NCBI GenBank assembly: GCA_030068075.1
Contig: CM057825.1
Coordinates: forward strand, 78,011,123-78,075,122
Direction of reading: 5' to 3'
Length of the DNA stretch: 64,000 bases
DNA from: Paguma larvata
Lineage: Eukaryota; Chordata; Mammalia; Carnivora; Viverridae
The position numbers were made by a program, and so were the translations under genes. How positions within the stretch are numbered: position 1 is the first letter of the stretch; each line of letters opens with the position of its first letter. The notes beneath the pieces are model-generated. The model made no database searches. It was not told the origin of the DNA and saw only the letters and a list, made by a program, of their open reading frames with translations. Below are positions 59,947 through 64,000 of this stretch, piece after piece.

Positions 59947-62900
59947 GAGATATGTCTTCAGCTGTATCTTTTAAATTGCCTGGTAATTTTTAAGTCATGT
60001 TAACATATCTTTAATTTATAAAGACTTTGTCTTTTTCCTCCATAAGATTCTTTTCATAACCTACTGCTCTTGTCCATGGATATAATGCCTTTTTCTGCAG
60101 TTCTAAGAAAATTAATTTTTAAGTAGTTTCCTACTTTCTGCATTGTCTCTCTTTCCTCCAGTTTCTTTTTTTCATGTATTTATTTTGGCCATTTCCTTTT
60201 ATATAAGTTTTTCCTGTAATATCTGTTGACTCTTGGTTGTCAGTTGACATTTTAAGAGTAAAGTTTTTTAAGAGTAGATGCTGATTACAAACTCCAGTTT
60301 TCACATGGGTGAAAGTAACTGTGGGCTTCTTCACAGACTAACCTGGTGGGCACCGGCCCTTTTTGGGAGATACACAGCCGGTAGCATCACTAACCCCACC
60401 CATTAGGGCAATTTCCTCAGTATTTAGCCCTTCAATGTTATACCTGGTTGCCGGCATCCTGCAAGGTGAGCAAGAGAAGAGGGCTTGGGTCTCTCCATTC
60501 AGTACGTTAATTGTCACTTAACCCCCCTGGTTTAGGTACAACACGTCACTCACCACAGTTTATAGCCTGTCTTATTTAAACTCTCCTATCTTCTTCAGGT
60601 TATGAAAGGAGTGACCCCTTGCCTAGGTGTAGTAACTGATTTAATACCTTTCCTTCCTATTTTTCAGCCCTACTTTACCCTTCTGCTTTCAAAGGCAAAT
60701 TTCAAGGCCCCAAATATACATAAATCTTTCCAAGGTTTTCTGCAGTGAATAACTTTTTTGGAGGGTTCAGGGAGAGAAAAGGTAGACCTTCCCCCACTGA
60801 AGGCTCTTCTTGTTTTCTTCAGTCTCTGAAGTCAGTTTTCACTTAAATATCTGCTTCCTAGCTTCTGAATTCATACCAAGAACTCCCATCTGATGTCTTC
60901 CCCTCTCTGATGGTCTTTTTGATTATGGGTTTGTTTAGTGATATGCTGATAAATGGCTCTTTGGAAAAGCGGGGGGGAACCACCTCCGATTTGTAGCCTT
61001 TGCTAATTTCAGTGGTGTATACTCCCACTATGACTATTTTCAAGCTACCAGTAGTTTAACAATGGCTTGTAAGAGGCCCGAATATTTAACAATTGTGTCT
61101 TGACACCAGGTAATAACTGGTTCCAGCCCAGCACTGTTTATGCCTTTTTAAAATTTGTGTTGTCTTTTTAGTAGGGCTTTGGGAGAGGGTTGACACAAAG
61201 TTAGAAATTCGCCCTGCCATACTTAATGGGAAGTGTTAATTTCTTACTTAGCTGGTTTGTGTAAACATAAACAAAGTTACTAGAAAGCAATATTCTCATC
61301 AGTGGAATAAACACTAAAACCAAAAAATTATCTGGAATATATATGGTGAACTTGGTTTTTCCTCATTCGTCTTCACTGCCCTCATCTTTCTTTAAGGCTT
61401 TCTAACAGGCTTTCTTCCCTCTCCCTCTTTCTTCCCCTTGCATACATAAACACATCTATTAAAATGACTACAAGACTTAAGAGAAACAAAACAAAGTTTA
61501 CTTCCTTTGAGCATAGACTTAAACGGAAAACTCTCCTTAGGAGGATGTATTTTAAAATGCGGAGAGGATATTTAGGGCTGTACTGTCCTAACATCAACTC
61601 ATAAGACATTATCATTCTTGTGCATCTTGGAGGTGTGGTACAAATAAACTTAGGTATTGAAATAGTATTTGCTTTCACATTAGTCACTGCTCATTTACTC
61701 AGAGATGTAAATTAGAAAGAATATCCGACTTGTAATAATTATCTTATCCTTTTTAACTGAATTGTGAAATGTCTATCGCCAGACCTATTTCTATGAAATC
61801 TGAAAGCAAAACCTGAAGGTCACATAAAACTGTGCTGCTGGTCAGTGACGCTGCTTCATGTGGGACTGAGGTATTGCTGGTTGGCGTCACTGAACTAATT
61901 TGCCGTGTGGAAATGTTAAGAATCATGGCCCAGAGGTTAATGGGCGTAGGCAAACAATACCATGAGCCAATTAAAATTGCACTTCTTTTAGTGAGATAAA
62001 ATTTGTCACACATCCACAGAATTCACAAGAAAGTTCTGAAAGAATCATACACTCCCCAAATTTAGAATGAAAGCAATCCTAGATGTTGTCTTTTTCACAG
62101 CATTCAAATGTAGACAGGGAAACAGATCTAAAGTGGCAAAGCCAGTAGTCCAATGGGGACTAAGAATGACTCAGTGTTTCTATCTCACGCCTGGAAATCT
62201 CATGTCTAAATAGATTTCTGTCGCCACAAAATTCTCACCCAGAATCAGGAGAAAATGAAACTGGGAAATTTACATTTCACACATTTCTCATATGGAAAGA
62301 ATGCTTTGTGTCCCCAATGCCGTTGTCCCACTAAGATATCAGCATACGTTTTTGCAATGTTCTACTTGTGTGACATAATTAAAATCCATGGTTTTGAGGG
62401 TCATGGACTTGTTTTTGTTTATACCGTGACTTCTGTGATTGCTCATCACGAGATCGCGCGCGTGAGTAATGAGAGTAAGGAATGTTGCCTTTGGCTGTCT
62501 TATATCCTGTGTCTAAAATAACAGGCAAATGTGATGAAAAAAATGTTCTGAAAACCCATTAATGCTAAGGGCAAAACAAAAGAAAAATTGTGATTTTGGT
62601 AACAGCTCGCTGTTTTGTATAAAAATAATCCCGGCTTATTTTTTATTATAATTTCATTTCTCCTCCAGCCAAATGTTTGAAGCGGAACTCGTGTTGGACT
62701 CAAGCCATATTTTGGCGTTTGTTGTCATGTGTAGTATGTTCAGAAAATCTGCTTTGGTTTATTTTGCATGATGTCATATTACATGAAACAGTCTTAAAAT
62801 GTAACTTTTCATGAGAAATTTCCTGAGAGAAGTTTCAAAATGTACACATGACTGGAGTTGACTATTGAGACTTAAAAAAAATGTAGGTAATAAAGACAAA

Positions 62901-63565
62901 ACTTTTCCATTAAGCTAAAAAATAGCCCTGAGGTGTATAGAGCCTAGGCCAACTTTGATGATAATTACTCAGCTCTCTGATCTTTCAGCAGGATCTGACT
63001 GTTCCAGCATCACTGGCAAGAAAGGGTCGAAATTTTACTTTCAGTGAATGGTCTTTTGAGTGAATAAATGTAGGTAAGATTTTATCATCAAAACTGGAGT
63101 CCATCCTGTATAAGTAGTAAGTCTTAATAGTCATTGTCGATGTGCTTTTGGTAGCATTTCTAGGCTACTTTCGATAGCTGCTGTTCCAGGGGGGTGAGGG
63201 CCACTGTTCGTCTTATGTCATCACAAGCTGCCAATCGTAGATGGCCTTATGGAAGCTTAATATTCTCTTAAAATTTTGTCAGACTTCCTTTCAGCAATTT
63301 ATGTATTTGATGACTTGTGATTTTCTTGGTGTTCTGTGTTTCTCACTGAATGAGTGGGAGAAGTTTTGTCCTTATAAGGTCCTGATAAAGAAGGAGATTC
63401 CCATATGTCAAGGAAGAAAGGACAAGCTGATTAACATCTGTCTTAGTAACCTATCAGTGCATTATGATTTCCCAGGCAAGAAGATGAAAAATATATTTTT
63501 TTGTAATCAAGGAAGCTTATGTATTAAACAAAGGAAAAATATTTTAGGGTTCACTCTTCTATTAA
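59947..63565. other. Unassigned, repeat-poor sequence
   Basis: About 3.6 kb with no secure repeat. The 60.9-61.2 kb stretch may be an unrecognised ancient repeat. A cluster of five CpGs lies at 62449-62462. The plus-strand frame beginning at 63241 is the longest in the window but has no domain, and its last third is SINE. Confidence 0.35.
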
Positions 63566-63581
63566 AAATAGTACAAGGGAA

Positions 63582-63782
63582 GGGCACCTGGGTGGCTCAG
63601 TCTGTTAAGTGTCCAAGTCTTGATTTTGCCTCAAGTCATGATCTCATAGTTGATGAGATCAAGCCCTGCATTTTTTTCTGCACTGACAGCATGGAGACTG
63701 CTTGGGATTCTCTCCCTCTCTCTCTGCCTCTCTGTCTCTCTCTCTCTCTCTCCCTTCCTCCCTCAAAATAAATAAATAAAAC
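63582..63782 (+). mobile_element. CAN-SINE
   Basis: 'gggcacctgggtggctcagt', 'ctgttaagtgtccaagtctt', 'tctgcactgacagcatggag', CT-rich tract and 'aaataaataaataaaac'. Target-site duplication aaatagtacaagggaa (63566-63581) and aaatagcacaagggaa (63783-63798). Confidence 0.97.
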
Positions 63783-63798
63783 AAATAGCACAAGGGAA

Positions 63799-64000
63799 AC
63801 TCAAAGAAGGTAAAATTAAGGATATGTCCAGGACCCTTCAACTTTTTGACTGTCACCATTCTAAGCAGTTCTAAGGGGCAACTATAGCATTCAAGAGATG
63901 AACCAGCATGTGTGTGCTCCTCCATACCACACTGTCACTACTGCAGGCATCCTGGATAAATAACAATTAGACTTTTAGAAAGATATTGCCATTGATGTGC
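63799..64000. other. Unassigned window end
   Basis: Unique-looking DNA after the last SINE; nothing recognised. Confidence 0.4.

Overview
This is AT-rich, CpG-poor mammalian nuclear DNA. The best clue to the organism is a dispersed tRNA-Lys-derived CAN-SINE. I count 19 copies, most carrying the block 'GGGCTCTGTGCTGACAGC' and a CT-rich 3' part before (AAATAA)n, which is the form I associate with felids. A young L1 3' end and the older mammalian repeats (MIR, L2, MER5A- and MER20-like, MaLR/ERVL LTRs) fit a carnivoran, most likely a cat-family species. The species is an inference; no alignment was possible.

I find no protein-coding gene, no convincing exon and no functional RNA gene. The open reading frames are short, lack domain signatures, and are either chance frames in AT-rich DNA or lie in L1, L2 or SINE sequence. 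The window is probably intergenic, or inside a very large intron. Its readable content is a layered record of retroposition and simple-repeat growth.

Layout: 1-10 kb holds an inverted, 5'-truncated L1 with a nested SINE (928-2169), a degenerate ancient L1 (about 3.9-5.2 kb), a 58-bp-period perfect duplication (6076-6178), and a short L1 tail (8897-9037). 10-20 kb holds SINEs (one inside a MIR), a SINE with an expanded CT/CA tract, a young L1 with a clean target-site duplication (15825-16515), a MER5A-like and a MER20-like DNA transposon. 20-30 kb holds five SINEs, an ancient LTR-like element split by one of them, L2 fragments and a MaLR-type LTR. 30-45 kb holds an old L1, a long L2-like stretch, an L1 3' end on the plus strand, microsatellites, and a MIR that gained a TAG tract and was then split by an ERVL-type LTR. 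45-64 kb holds a closely spaced inverted SINE pair, a 5S rRNA fragment with a long target-site duplication and no A-tail (48945-49022), a compound ATCT/ATCC microsatellite, more SINEs, and two repeat-poor stretches (about 55-59.5 kb and 60-63.5 kb).

The most unusual item is the 5S rRNA-derived insertion. It is 40 nt of the 5' end of 5S RNA, cut short at its 3' end, without poly(A), and flanked by a perfect 22-bp direct repeat: a 'tailless' retropseudogene. No new protein system is visible.
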